A stretch of DNA of 64,000 nt, from the NCBI GenBank assembly GCA_965246875.1, contig CBDFFU010000003.1:1-64000 (forward strand), in the 5' to 3' direction. Below the pieces are notes generated by a model. That model saw only the letters and a list, made by a program, of their open reading frames with translations, ran no database searches and had not been told where the DNA came from. Every line of letters starts with the position of its first letter. Position 1 is the stretch's first letter. This document shows positions 33,081 through 41,770 of this stretch, piece by piece. The translations under genes were made by a program, and so were the position numbers. The stretch is from DASWYT01 sp965246875 (GTDB taxonomy: Bacteria > Pseudomonadota > Alphaproteobacteria > Micavibrionales > SZUA-601).

Positions 33081-35534
33081 GTGTCCGCCCCGATTGAAAG
33101 CCGAACGACCGCGCGCGAAAGCTCAATGCCCATGATTGACGAAGCCGAAGCGCGCGCCACCCCTGTGGACATCTCGCGCAGACCGCTGCTCGTCACTTCG
33201 TCGGCTATGCTCGTCAGCGGTGCGGCCGTCGCGCAGCCATCACTGCCCCGCTACCGCGATCCCGCCGCGCCAGTCGGGGAGCGCGTCGCCGACCTGCTCG
33301 GGCGCATGACGCTCGAAGAGAAGGTCGCGCAACTCGGCTGTTTGTGGCTGTCGAAGCTGCACACAATGGGCGTGGTCGATGACGCGAACCGCTTCGTGCC
33401 CGAGGCGGCGGCGCGCGCGCTCCCGCACGGCATCGGCCACGTCGCGCACCTGAGCGATTACGTCACCGCCACGCCGCCGGGCGCGGCGCCCAAGCCGATC
33501 GCCGAACTCGTCGCGCTCACCAACGCCATCCAGGCGGACGCGCGACATCGCACGCGACTGGGCATCCCCGTGCTCGTCCAGGAGGAGGCGACGCACGGCG
33601 TCTACGGCAGCTACGGCACGACCTTTCCCTCGGCGACGGCGCTCGCGAGCACCTGGGATCCCGAACTCGTGCGCCAAACCTTCGCGGTTGCCGCGCGCGA
33701 GGCGCGTGCGCGCGGCATCGGCATCGTGCTCGCCCCGGTGCTCGACGTGATGCGCGAGCCGCGCTGGGGCCGCGCCGACGAGACCTTCGGCGAGGACCCG
33801 TATCTGAACGGCGAGATCGGGCTCGCGGCGGTGCGCGGCCTCCAGGGCGATACGCTGCCGCTCGGCCCCGACCGCGTGTGCGCGACGCTCAAGCATTTCG
33901 CCGGGCACGGCCAGCCCGAGGGCGGCAGCAACGCCGGGCCGGTCGACCTGTCCGAGCGCACGCTGCGCGATGTCCACATCCGCCCGTTCGCGCGCGTGAT
34001 CCGGGGCGGCCACGCGATGAGCGTCATGGCATCGTACAACGAGGTCGGCGGCGTGCCCAACCACGCGAGCCACTGGCTGCTGACCAAGGTGCTGCGCGAG
34101 GAGATCGGCTTTCAGGGCTTCGTCATGAGCGATTACAACGGTGTCGGCCAGCTCATCGACGCGCAGCACGTCGCTGCCGACGCGTCCGACGCGGCGACCC
34201 GCGCGCTGATGGCGGGGGTCGATGTCGAGACGCCCGACTTCGCCAATTATCCGACGCTGGTCGCCTCTGTCCGCGCCGGTCGCGTGCCGATAGGGGCGAT
34301 CGACCGCGCGGTCGCGCGCGTGCTGCGCGTCAAGTTTCTCGCGGGATTGTTCGAGGAGCCGCCATGCGACGCCGCGCGCGCGGTCGCGATCACCGACACG
34401 CCCGATGCGCGCGCGCTCACCAGACGCGCGGCCGAGCGCGCGATCATCCTGCTCAAGAACGACGGCGTGCTGCCGCTTGACCGCGCGCGCACGCGCAGGC
34501 TCGCGGTCGTCGGTCCGCTCGCCGACACGGTGTTCCTCGGCGGCTACGCGGGCACCCCGCGCCGCAAGGTCAGCGTGCTCGAAGGCCTGCGCGCCAAGCT
34601 CGGCGCGGCAGCGATCACCTATGCGCTCGGCGCACGCATCACGGCGGCCAAACCCGAACAGATCACCGATCAGGGCGTCACCTTCGAGAAACCCACCCCC
34701 GCCGATCCCGCCGAAAACCGGCGTTTGATCGCCGAGGCGGTCGCGGCCGTCGCCGGCGCGGACGCGATCGTGCTGTGCGTCGGCGACAACGAGAACACCG
34801 CAGGCGAATCGTGGAACCCGCAGTTCCGCGTCGACCGCGCGGACCTCGCGCTGGTCGGCGGCCAGTCCGCACTGTTCCAGGCCTTGCGCCCGCTCGGCAT
34901 CCCGATCGTCGTGCTCGTCTTCAGCGCGCGGCCGCTCGCGCTCGTCGATGTCGCCGCCGCGCCCGCGCTCGTCCAATGCTGGACGCTCGGCCAGGAAACC
35001 GGGCTGGCGGTCGCCGACATGCTGTTCGGCGACGCGGCCCCTGGCGGCAAGCTCACCGTCGGCCTGCCGCGCTCGGTCGGGCAATTACCCTTATTCTACG
35101 GCCATAAACCGAGCGGGCGCGGCGGCTACCTGTTCGAGACGTCGGAGCCGTTGTTTCCGTTCGGGCATGGCCTGAGCTACACACGCTTCGAGATCGGCGC
35201 GCCCCGCTTGGCCCGTGCGACGATCACGAGCACCGAGAGCGCGAGCGTGACCGTCGAGGTAGCGAACGTCGGCACGCGCATCGGCGACGAGGTCGTCCAG
35301 CTCTATCTGCGCGACATGATCAGCAGCGTCACGCGCCCGGTCAAGGAACTCGCCGGGTTCCGCCGCGTCGCGCTCGCGCCGGGCGAACGCCGCACGGTCG
35401 CGTTTATGATCGATCCCGACCAGCTCGCGCTGACCGGAATCGACATGCGCCGCGTCGTCGAGCCGGGTGCGTTCGAGATCATGGCCGGATCGAGTTCGGC
35501 GGTGACGCGCTCGGTTATGCTGGAGGTCGTCTGA
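33081..35534 (+). CDS. Glycoside hydrolase family 3 beta-glycosidase, exported
   Basis: An 817-residue GH3 enzyme. The start is GTG 33081 or ATG 33126. The N-terminus has a Tat-like signal (SRRPLLVTSSAMLVSGAAVA-QP), so the enzyme is probably periplasmic. The GH3 N-domain shows RVADLLGRMTLEEKVAQLG, RWGRADETFGEDPYL, CATLKHFAGHGQPEGGSNAG and the nucleophile region GFQGFVMSDYNGVG (Asp near residue 350). The C-domain (ILLKNDGVLPLDRA, GESWNPQFRVDRADL) and a fibronectin-III-like tail (VTVEVANVGTRIGDEVVQLY) follow. Family members cleave beta-glucosides or beta-xylosides. It lies next to sugar-transport genes on the opposite strand. Confidence 0.92.
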   Translation: MSAPIESRTTARESSMPMIDEAEARATPVDISRRPLLVTSSAMLVSGAAVAQPSLPRYRDPAAPVGERVADLLGRMTLEEKVAQLGCLWLSKLHTMGVVDDANRFVPEAAARALPHGIGHVAHLSDYVTATPPGAAPKPIAELVALTNAIQADARHRTRLGIPVLVQEEATHGVYGSYGTTFPSATALASTWDPELVRQTFAVAAREARARGIGIVLAPVLDVMREPRWGRADETFGEDPYLNGEIGLAAVRGLQGDTLPLGPDRVCATLKHFAGHGQPEGGSNAGPVDLSERTLRDVHIRPFARVIRGGHAMSVMASYNEVGGVPNHASHWLLTKVLREEIGFQGFVMSDYNGVGQLIDAQHVAADASDAATRALMAGVDVETPDFANYPTLVASVRAGRVPIGAIDRAVARVLRVKFLAGLFEEPPCDAARAVAITDTPDARALTRRAAERAIILLKNDGVLPLDRARTRRLAVVGPLADTVFLGGYAGTPRRKVSVLEGLRAKLGAAAITYALGARITAAKPEQITDQGVTFEKPTPADPAENRRLIAEAVAAVAGADAIVLCVGDNENTAGESWNPQFRVDRADLALVGGQSALFQALRPLGIPIVVLVFSARPLALVDVAAAPALVQCWTLGQETGLAVADMLFGDAAPGGKLTVGLPRSVGQLPLFYGHKPSGRGGYLFETSEPLFPFGHGLSYTRFEIGAPRLARATITSTESASVTVEVANVGTRIGDEVVQLYLRDMISSVTRPVKELAGFRRVALAPGERRTVAFMIDPDQLALTGIDMRRVVEPGAFEIMAGSSSAVTRSVMLEVV

Positions 35535-35593
35535 CCTGGCCCGGCTTTCGGGTTCCAAATATCTCGACTGTGGCGTGATCCGTCCAACGCGTC

Positions 35594-35734
35594 ATGCCGT
35601 GCGCCTCGGCGGGGCGGCTCTCCCTGCCGCACTACTTCTACATCGATCCGGACCTGCCCGAGTCGCGCGCTGCCTACGTAAAGCCCGCGCACCTCTTCGG
35701 CATGTATCTCGGCAAGGCAGGCGGTGGGCCGGGC
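35594..35734 (+). pseudogene. Esterase (alpha/beta-hydrolase) C-terminal relic
   Basis: A short stretch, SLPHYFYIDPDLPESRAAYV then KPAHLFGMYLGKAGG, resembles the last ~40 residues of an alpha/beta-hydrolase of the acetyl-esterase type, with the active-site His region followed by the final helix. There is no upstream body of the gene. A similar tail (HNFYAEPELPESREAYA) occurs at 41305-41430. It is debris between the GH3 gene and the IS3 remnant. Confidence 0.45.
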
Positions 35735-35885
35735 GGACGTTTTGGGCCAGACAGGGCGCATCGAACTCCGATGTCACGGCGCGCGTTTGGGACTCCGTAG
35801 AGCAGTTCGCGTATCTTTCGCGCCTGGCTCCGCGCATGTTACGCACGCAGCAAAGCGCGAAGTCACGACGATTTCGCGGCGCTCG

Positions 35886-36029
35886 ACCGAGGTTTTGCCC
35901 GAAAAACTTCACGATACGCTGATACAGTTCCCTGGACTCGATGTTCGGCTCGGCTACCTCGTGGCCAAGGCCGTCCCAAACCGCGAGTTCGTGATGCGCG
36001 CCTGCTTGCTCGAGCAAACGGTCGGTGTT
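35886..36029 (-). pseudogene. Second alpha/beta-hydrolase C-terminal relic, cut by IS3 debris
   Basis: On the minus strand, NTDRLLEQAGAHHELAVWDG then LGHEVAEPNIESRELYQRIV and KFFGQNLG match the C-terminal third of an esterase or lipase (catalytic His in LGHE). Upstream the homology stops abruptly where the IS3-type transposase sequence begins (about 36,025), so the insertion probably removed the rest. No stop codon follows the natural end. Confidence 0.5.
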
Positions 36030-36537
36030 GATCGCCTGCGGCCGCCGCTTTCGCATCCTGTGCGTGGTCGACGACTTCACGCGGGAATGCCTGGCGCTGG
36101 TGGCGGATACATCGCTGTCGGGTGCCCGCGTCGCGCGCGAACTGGATGCCGTGCTTGCCGCGCGCGGCAAGCCGCTGACGGTGGTCAGCGACAATGGCAC
36201 CGAGCTGACCTCGACATCGATCCTGCGCTGGTTTAAGGAACGCCAGATCGAATGGCATTACATCTCGCCGGGCAAGCCGACCCACAACGCCTTCGTCGAG
36301 AGCTTCAACGGCCGCCTGCGCGACGAATGCCTCAACGAGACCCTGTTCACGTCGCTGGCGCAGGCCCGCGCTCTGCTGAACGCCTGGCAGCACGACTACA
36401 ACACCGTCAGGCCGCACTCGAAACTGGGCGGACGCACCCCCGCCGAGATCGCCGGCAAACCAGGTTGGGGGCATGCCCCTAACCTGGTTGCCATCCCCTC
36501 AACCCTCAGCCATCCAAACCAAGGACTCTACCTCTGA
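36025..36537 (+). pseudogene. IS3-family transposase (OrfB) C-terminal fragment
   Basis: The integrase-core part of an IS3/IS407-type OrfB: ACGRRFRILCVVDDFTRECL, TVVSDNGTELTSTSILRWFK (second Asp), HNAFVESFNGRLRDECLNET (Glu) and YNTVRPHSKLGGRTPAEIA. The N-terminal half and OrfA are missing, so the element is dead. The right end is probably near 36,558 (GGTACCAATCAGGGGAGCA). The left breakpoint coincides with the truncated esterase relic. Confidence 0.85.
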
Positions 36538-36547
36538 ACGGTACCAA

Positions 36548-36720
36548 TCAGGGGAGCACGTCAGCGGCTGCCGCAGTCACGGCGAGCACGCGCAACCGTG
36601 CCGAATTGGCGAGCGCGACCGTCCACCCGTCGCCCCCGCGCGCGAGCACCCGCGCGTCGACGTGGTCGAGCGCGTGGACTAACCCCATGTCGGGCTGGAC
36701 GTGACCCTCGGCCAGCTCGA
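36548..36720 (-). pseudogene. Unrecognised C-terminal coding remnant
   Basis: Reading from about 36,720 down to a stop at 36548: ELAEGHVQPDMGLVHALDHV, then DARVLARGGDGWTVALANSA. It has the codon character of real coding sequence and ends just at the IS3 debris, but I cannot assign it to a family. It follows the truncated racemase-like gene in a different frame, so a deletion probably fused the two remnants. Confidence 0.3.
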
Positions 36721-36721
36721 T

Positions 36722-36892
36722 TCAGCCGAGCATCAGCCCCTTCTGGACCGCGCCGACGACCGCGCGGGTCCTGCACTCGATCGTCGCTCCGCCCCAGCCG
36801 TACAGCACGGGCTGGTCCGTCTCAACCCGCACGAAGACCCGGTTGCGCAGCCCTGCGTTGGCGACAATCGCGCTGACGCCCGTGATCTTCAC
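36722..36892 (-). pseudogene. Enolase-superfamily (mandelate racemase/sugar-acid dehydratase) N-terminal remnant
   Basis: Starts at GTG 36892, overlapping the permease stop (GTGA). The 56 residues VKITGVSAIVANAGLRNRVF then VRVETDQPVLYGWGGATIEC match the N-terminal cap domain of galactonate/arabinonate-type dehydratases ("MKIT.V......N.vfVkveTd.g.yGWGeaT"). A stop follows after VGAVQKGLMLG, and the barrel domain is absent. The intact gene was presumably the last gene of the araFGH-like operon and would have dehydrated a sugar acid. It was lost by deletion near the IS3 debris. Confidence 0.72.
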
Positions 36893-37866
36893 CGGCGTTT
36901 CTTGAGCTGATCGAAGGTAACCGCGAGCAGCAGGATGCCGCCGCGCACGAGATATTGATAAAAGGTGGGCACGTTTAGCAGCCCCATCGCGTTCTGGACG
37001 CAACCCATGATGAACACCCCCGTGACGACGCCGACGATGCTCGCCACCCCACCCGAGAGCGGCACCCCCCCGAGCACGCACGCCGAGATCACGCCCAGTT
37101 CCAGCCCCTGCGCGGTCTTGGGATCGCCCAACGAGAGCCGCGCGGCGAGGATCACCCCCGCCGTGCCCGCGACCAGCCCCTGCGCGGCGAACACCCAGAG
37201 CTTGACCGGCCGCACCGGCACGCCCGACAGCCGCGCGGCCTCCGCGTTGCCGCCGATCGCGAGGATGTTGCGCCCGACCACGAGATACCGGAGCGCCACC
37301 CCGAACAGTGCGAACGCCGCGAGCATCGCCCAGACCGGTATGGTCACACCCAGTATCGTCGCCGAACCGAGCGCGAAGAAGCGCTCATCGGTGATGATGA
37401 GCGCGTCGCCGCCGGCGGCGAGATAGGCGAGGCCCCGCACGATCTCCATTGTCGCGAGCGTGGCGATCAGCGAGTTCAGCCCCACGCCCGCCACGACCGC
37501 GCCGTTCACCAGCCCGACCGCGCCGCCCGCGAGCACGCCCGCTCCGATGCCGGCAGACAGGCTGTGCGTCGCTCCAAGCACAAGGCTCGCGACAACGCCC
37601 GCGAACGCCACCGTCGAGCCGATCGACAGGTCGATTTCGCCCAAGGCCATGACCAGCATCATCGAGGCGGCGAGCGTGCCGATCAGCGTGACCGAGAGCA
37701 GCAGCCCGTCGATGTTCCGAAGCGTCAGGAAGCTCGGCACCCCGAGCGATAGCCCGATCAGCAACAGCACGAGCACGAGCAACAGCCCCGACGTGCCACC
37801 CGCGCCCGGCAAGCGCGCCTTGGCGGACGCGGGTGCGTCTACTGTTTCGGGAGCGGCGGCGCTCAT
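36889..37866 (-). CDS. Sugar ABC transporter permease (AraH/RbsC type)
   Basis: A 325-residue permease of the BPD_transp_2 family with 8-10 hydrophobic segments. It includes GLLLVLVLLLIGLSLGVPSFL near the N-terminus, VMALGEIDLSIGSTVAFAGV (the conserved EIDLS motif), VNGAVVAGVGLNSLIATLAT and SGGVASIVGVVTGVFIMG. It overlaps the ATPase gene by 4 bases. With the AraF-like binding protein and AraG-like ATPase it should import a pentose such as L-arabinose; that specificity is inferred from its partners. Confidence 0.88.
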   Translation of the reverse strand: MSAAAPETVDAPASAKARLPGAGGTSGLLLVLVLLLIGLSLGVPSFLTLRNIDGLLLSVTLIGTLAASMMLVMALGEIDLSIGSTVAFAGVVASLVLGATHSLSAGIGAGVLAGGAVGLVNGAVVAGVGLNSLIATLATMEIVRGLAYLAAGGDALIITDERFFALGSATILGVTIPVWAMLAAFALFGVALRYLVVGRNILAIGGNAEAARLSGVPVRPVKLWVFAAQGLVAGTAGVILAARLSLGDPKTAQGLELGVISACVLGGVPLSGGVASIVGVVTGVFIMGCVQNAMGLLNVPTFYQYLVRGGILLLAVTFDQLKKRR

Positions 37867-39383
37867 CGCGGCAACGCAAGCGCGAGCAACGCTTCCGCGC
37901 GCGCGTCTTCACGGTTGACGAACCGCACCAGCCGCCCCTCACGCATGATCCCGATCCGATCGGAAACGCCCATGACTTCGGGCAGGTCGCTCGAGATCAT
38001 GATGATCGCCTTTCCCTGCTGGGCGAGGCCATAGAGGATCGCGTAGATTTCGGCGCGCGCGCCCACATCGATGCCGCGCGTTGGCTCGTCGACGATCAGC
38101 AGGTCGACCTCTTCGGCGAGCCAGCGCGCGAGCACCGCCTTTTGCTGGTTGCCGCCCGAGAGCCGCCCGATCGGCGTGCCCGGTCCCGGCGTCCGGATCC
38201 GCAAACGGTCGATAAAGGTCCGCGCGGTCGCGGTTTCGCGCGCGCGCGCGATAATGACGCCGCGGGCGCTGCGACGCCGCGCGGAGATGTTGATGTTGTC
38301 GGACACGCTGGCGAGCGGGAAGATCGCCTGCCCCTTGCGGTCCTCGGGCGCGAGCGCGACGCCCGCGCGGATCGCGGCGCGCGGCGACATGGGGGCATAT
38401 GGCTTGTCGCCCAGCCGCATCGTGCCGCCCGTCGCGCGCTCGGCCCCGGCGATCAGTCGCGCGAGTTCGGTCCGCCCCGCGCCGACCAGCCCGAACAGCC
38501 CCAGGATCTCGCCGGCCCGCACGCCGAACTTGACCGGCGCGCTCAGCCCGGGGCCGGTCAGCGCATCCGCCTCGAACAGCATCTCGCCCGCCGTGCGCGC
38601 GCGATGGCTGTAGACGTCCTCGACGCGGCGGCCGACCATCGCCTCGATCAGGCGATCGGGATCGATGTCCTTTAGCTCGGCGTAGCGCGCCACGACCGCG
38701 CCGTCGCGCAGCACCGTCGCCGTATCCGCGAGCGCGTAGACCTCCTCCATCCGGTGCGTGACGTAGATGACCGCGACGCCGCGCGCGCGCAGTTCGCCGA
38801 CGATGCGTTTCAGCGCCACCGTCTCGCGCGACGACAGCGACGAGGTCGGCTCGTCGAACGCGATCACGCGCGCGTCGCGCAGCAGCGCCTTGCCGATCTC
38901 GACCATCTGTCGCTGACCGATCGGCAACGCGCCGACGCGCGCGCGTGGATCGATGGGTTCGCCAAGTTCGGCCAGTATCGCGCGCGCACGCTCCAGCATC
39001 GCCGCGCGCGCGAGAAAGCCGCCTCGCGCGGGCAACTGTCCCATCAGCAGGTTTTCCCCAACCGACAGTTCGGGGGCGAGGTGCAGCTCCTGGTGGATGA
39101 CGGCCACCCCGGCAGCGAGCGCGTCGGCGGGCGAGCGGAACGAGGCACGCTGGCCGCCGATGTTCAGCGTGCCCGAAGTCGGCGACTGAATGCCCGCGAG
39201 CACTTTCAACAGCGTCGACTTGCCGGCGCCGTTCTCGCCCAGGAGCGCGTGAACCTCGCCAGCCTCCGCCGCGAAGGACACTCGGTCGAGCGCGCGCACG
39301 CCCGGATAGTCGACCGTCACCTCGTCGAGCGCGAACGGCGCCGCGTCGGCCATCGCACGGGGCGCGCGCGCGGCTAGGCTCAT
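37863..39383 (-). CDS. araG: Sugar ABC transporter ATPase, AraG-like (two nucleotide-binding domains)
   Basis: A 506-residue tandem ATPase. Domain 1 has Walker A GENGAGKS, IHQELHLAPELSVGENLLMG and IAFDEPTSSLSSRE. Domain 2 has GLFGLVGAGRTELARL, APEDRKGQAIFPLASVSDNI, RLSGGNQQKAVLARWL and LLIVDEPTRGIDVGARAEIY. The sequence tracks E. coli AraG closely as I recall it (ELHL.PE..V.EN...GQLP; YVTHRMEE; INISARR), more than RbsA or MglA. It overlaps both neighbours by 4 bases. It is cytoplasmic and energises sugar import together with the permease. Confidence 0.85.
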   Translation of the reverse strand: MSLAARAPRAMADAAPFALDEVTVDYPGVRALDRVSFAAEAGEVHALLGENGAGKSTLLKVLAGIQSPTSGTLNIGGQRASFRSPADALAAGVAVIHQELHLAPELSVGENLLMGQLPARGGFLARAAMLERARAILAELGEPIDPRARVGALPIGQRQMVEIGKALLRDARVIAFDEPTSSLSSRETVALKRIVGELRARGVAVIYVTHRMEEVYALADTATVLRDGAVVARYAELKDIDPDRLIEAMVGRRVEDVYSHRARTAGEMLFEADALTGPGLSAPVKFGVRAGEILGLFGLVGAGRTELARLIAGAERATGGTMRLGDKPYAPMSPRAAIRAGVALAPEDRKGQAIFPLASVSDNINISARRRSARGVIIARARETATARTFIDRLRIRTPGPGTPIGRLSGGNQQKAVLARWLAEEVDLLIVDEPTRGIDVGARAEIYAILYGLAQQGKAIIMISSDLPEVMGVSDRIGIMREGRLVRFVNREDARAEALLALALPR

Positions 39384-40219
39384 CCCTGCGCCGTTACGGA
39401 AAGCACCGCGATCGAGCGATCCTCCTCCGCGCGGTAATAGTCGCGCACGCTCGGCGCAGTTCCCAGCCCAACCGCCTTGATCCGGTCATCGTCGACCTTG
39501 TCGAGCCGCGTCGCGCGGGGATGGTGGTGCTCGCGCGTAGGATTGTTGTCAACGCGGTTATAGCAGGACAGCATCACGTTGCGCGGCACATCGGACGTGT
39601 TCCGCGATGACGAGTGCAGCGTGTTCGCGTGGAAAAAAAGCGCGTCGCCCGGATCCATTTCGCAGTAGATATGGTCGAGGACCTTCATCACCTCGCGCAC
39701 GCGCTCGGCGTCCGCGCCGGTCTGTCCGCCAACGCGCCCGTGATCCAGCCGCCCGAGCCGATGGCTGCCGCGCAACACTTCGAGGCAGCCATTCTCGCGC
39801 CGGCACGGGCTGACCGCGATGAATACGCTGCCCATCCACGGGTAGAGGCAGCCATTGTCGTACCAATAGCCATAGTCCTGATGCCAGTCCCACGCGCCGC
39901 CGGTTTTCGGCTTCTTCATCGTCAGCTTGGTATGATAATGATAGACTTCACCGCCGAGCAGCCGCTCCATCCCGTCGACGACCCGGCGCGACCGCGCGAC
40001 CATGCCGAAGACGTCGTCGCCCGGGTGGTTCCACAAGGCGAGTTCGGTCGTGCCGCCACCGCTGTCGGCCAGCCGGGTAACGTTCGCGTGGATCGCGGGA
40101 TCGCCCGCGATCGCGGCATCGATGAGTGCGACCTCCCCGGTGTCGAAGAATCCCGTCTTCAGCACATAGCCGTCGCGCTCGAACAACGCGCGGTCGGTTT
40201 CGGAAATGCTCGGGTTCAT
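39380..40219 (-). CDS. PhyH-family Fe(II)/2-oxoglutarate dioxygenase
   Basis: A 279-residue phytanoyl-CoA dioxygenase-like protein. The metal triad is visible: His and Asp in AWDWHQDYGYWYDNG (H-x-D) and the distal His in ALFFHANTLHSSSRNTSDVP, followed by Arg for 2-oxoglutarate in PRNVMLSCYN. Members hydroxylate varied small molecules. Its position between the AraF-like binding-protein gene and the AraG-like gene, with a 4-base overlap to the latter, is unusual. It suggests the transported compound, or a derivative, is oxidised. Substrate unknown. Confidence 0.88.
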   Translation of the reverse strand: MNPSISETDRALFERDGYVLKTGFFDTGEVALIDAAIAGDPAIHANVTRLADSGGGTTELALWNHPGDDVFGMVARSRRVVDGMERLLGGEVYHYHTKLTMKKPKTGGAWDWHQDYGYWYDNGCLYPWMGSVFIAVSPCRRENGCLEVLRGSHRLGRLDHGRVGGQTGADAERVREVMKVLDHIYCEMDPGDALFFHANTLHSSSRNTSDVPRNVMLSCYNRVDNNPTREHHHPRATRLDKVDDDRIKAVGLGTAPSVRDYYRAEEDRSIAVLSVTAQG

Positions 40220-40309
40220 CGCGACCTCCGTGTCTTGACTGGATTAAAAACCCGACAAGTTTCTGTCTATAGCGGGGGCCTAGTTACCCGTTCTCCGACT
40301 TAAGAATGC

Positions 40310-41308
40310 TCACCCGCGATCGAGCGCGGCCTGCACCGCTCGCCAGTTCGCGCGCGTCATGACCGTGCCGGTCGTCGCCGTATCGGCGGGAGGACGTCGG
40401 CCATGCTCGATCCAGTCGATCAGCGCCTCGGTGGTACGCCGCCCATGACCGATCGAGGAGACCGCGATCGTTGCATAGAAGCCCGTCGGCCCGGCCTTGG
40501 ACAATTCGGCGATCGCCGCGCCCGCGCCGCCTATGCCAACGCCGATCACATCGGCGGCGGGCAGGCCGAACTGCTCGGTCGCGCGCACGCCGCCGAGCAC
40601 GGTTTCCTCGTTGACCGAGACGATCGCCCACCGCTTGATCTCATCGTGCCGCGACAGCACCGGCCCCGAAGCGGTGTTCGCGCTTTCGGTATCGGTAGCC
40701 TTCAGGGGCGCGTCGAACATGCGATCGCGCGCCACCCCGCCCGCGACGAGCGCGGCGGTCGCACCCTCGACGCGCTCGACCGCGGTCGGCAGTTCCTGGC
40801 TCGTCATCCGCAGCACGCCGACGGTCGTTGGGTTCCAGCCGCGCCGCCGCATCTCTTCGATTACCGTGGCACCGACCTGCTCGCCGATCTTGCGCCCCGA
40901 CATGCCCAGATGCGGCACATCGAGGAGCGGCCTGCCGTCCGGCCCCAGGAAGCGGTCGTCCACGGTCAAGAGCTTCAGCCCGAGCACGGCCGCGCGGTGG
41001 CGCACGGCTGGGCCGAGCCGGACGTCAGGCGCGCACACGACCAGCCCGCGAGCGCCCTGCGTGGCGAGGTTGTCGATCGCGGTCATCAGCCGCTCGCCAT
41101 CGGGCGCGCCGAGCGTCACCACGGTGTAGCCGCGCGCCGCGCCGACGGCGCGCGCCGCCTTCGCTTCGGACAGAAACCAGGCCTGCTCGGGCATTTTGGT
41201 GACGAAGCCGATGCGCGGCTCCTGCCTGGGTCCCGCGCCGAACGCGCGCACACCGACGATGATCGCCAGCCCCATGCAGGCGAGCGCGAGCGGTGCGCGC
41301 AGCATCAT
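40310..41308 (-). CDS. araF: Periplasmic sugar-binding protein, AraF-like
   Basis: A 332-residue type-I periplasmic binding protein with an N-terminal signal (ALACMGLAIIVGVRAFGAG). It follows E. coli AraF through its length: IGFVTKMPEQAWFLSEAKAA, LLTVDDRFLGPDGRPLLDVP, IGEQVGATVIEEMRRRGW, WAIVSVNEETVLGGVRATEQ, ADVIGVGIGG, AELSKAGPTGFYATI and a C-terminal VMTRANW. L-arabinose or a similar pentose is the likely ligand. The ATG at 41308 overlaps the stop of an upstream esterase tail (ATGA), a leftover of an originally longer operon. Confidence 0.82.
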   Translation of the reverse strand: MMLRAPLALACMGLAIIVGVRAFGAGPRQEPRIGFVTKMPEQAWFLSEAKAARAVGAARGYTVVTLGAPDGERLMTAIDNLATQGARGLVVCAPDVRLGPAVRHRAAVLGLKLLTVDDRFLGPDGRPLLDVPHLGMSGRKIGEQVGATVIEEMRRRGWNPTTVGVLRMTSQELPTAVERVEGATAALVAGGVARDRMFDAPLKATDTESANTASGPVLSRHDEIKRWAIVSVNEETVLGGVRATEQFGLPAADVIGVGIGGAGAAIAELSKAGPTGFYATIAVSSIGHGRRTTEALIDWIEHGRRPPADTATTGTVMTRANWRAVQAALDRG

Positions 41309-41430
41309 CGTGCCTCCCCCAGCCCAGCGGTGAAAAAGCGCGCTACGCGCGCATAAGCTTCGCGCGACTCGGGCAGTTCGGGCTCGGCGTAGAAGTTATG
41401 TCGCGGGCCATTCCGGATCACGGATGCGGT
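41305..41430 (-). pseudogene. Third esterase C-terminal relic, coupled to the araF-like gene
   Basis: The last ~40 residues of an alpha/beta-hydrolase (RNGPRHNFYAEPELPESREA, then YARVARFFTAGLGEAR) end at a stop overlapping the araF-like ATG by 4 bases. Upstream of about 41,430 the homology stops. The tight coupling shows that an intact esterase gene once preceded araF in this operon, for instance for deacetylating or de-esterifying an oligosaccharide. Similar tails lie at 35.6 and 35.9 kb. Confidence 0.6.
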
Positions 41431-41770
41431 CGGCACGAACAAACCGCAACGGCGGGTAACCCCATCCGCAGCCGGGGTTGCGATCGACCCGACGTCGACC
41501 GTCGCGCGCTCGCTAAGAAGCTGGAAAGTGACGAAATATGCACCGGAACCGGGACCGAACCGTCCGCGCCGACAACCGGTGCCGCGCACGCCGACAAGGG
41601 ACGCGCTACAATCACCGCGACCGCGCGGAACCGTCGAACGTCGCAAGTCTACCTCCAAAATGCGTCGCTATCGAAGTGCGCCCACGCCCTTATCCGATTT
41701 CGCCCCGGTCACAACGCCAGTCGCGTGAGCAGCCGCCGCCGACCACTGATTAGAATGGGACTGAAAATCG
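41431..41770. other. 340-base stretch without a recognisable gene
   Basis: Lies between the truncated esterase and the truncated glycosidase. The frames here give only Arg/Ala-rich shadows. No insertion-sequence end, hairpin or repeat copy was found. It is probably scar DNA left by the deletions that removed the esterase body. Confidence 0.5.
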
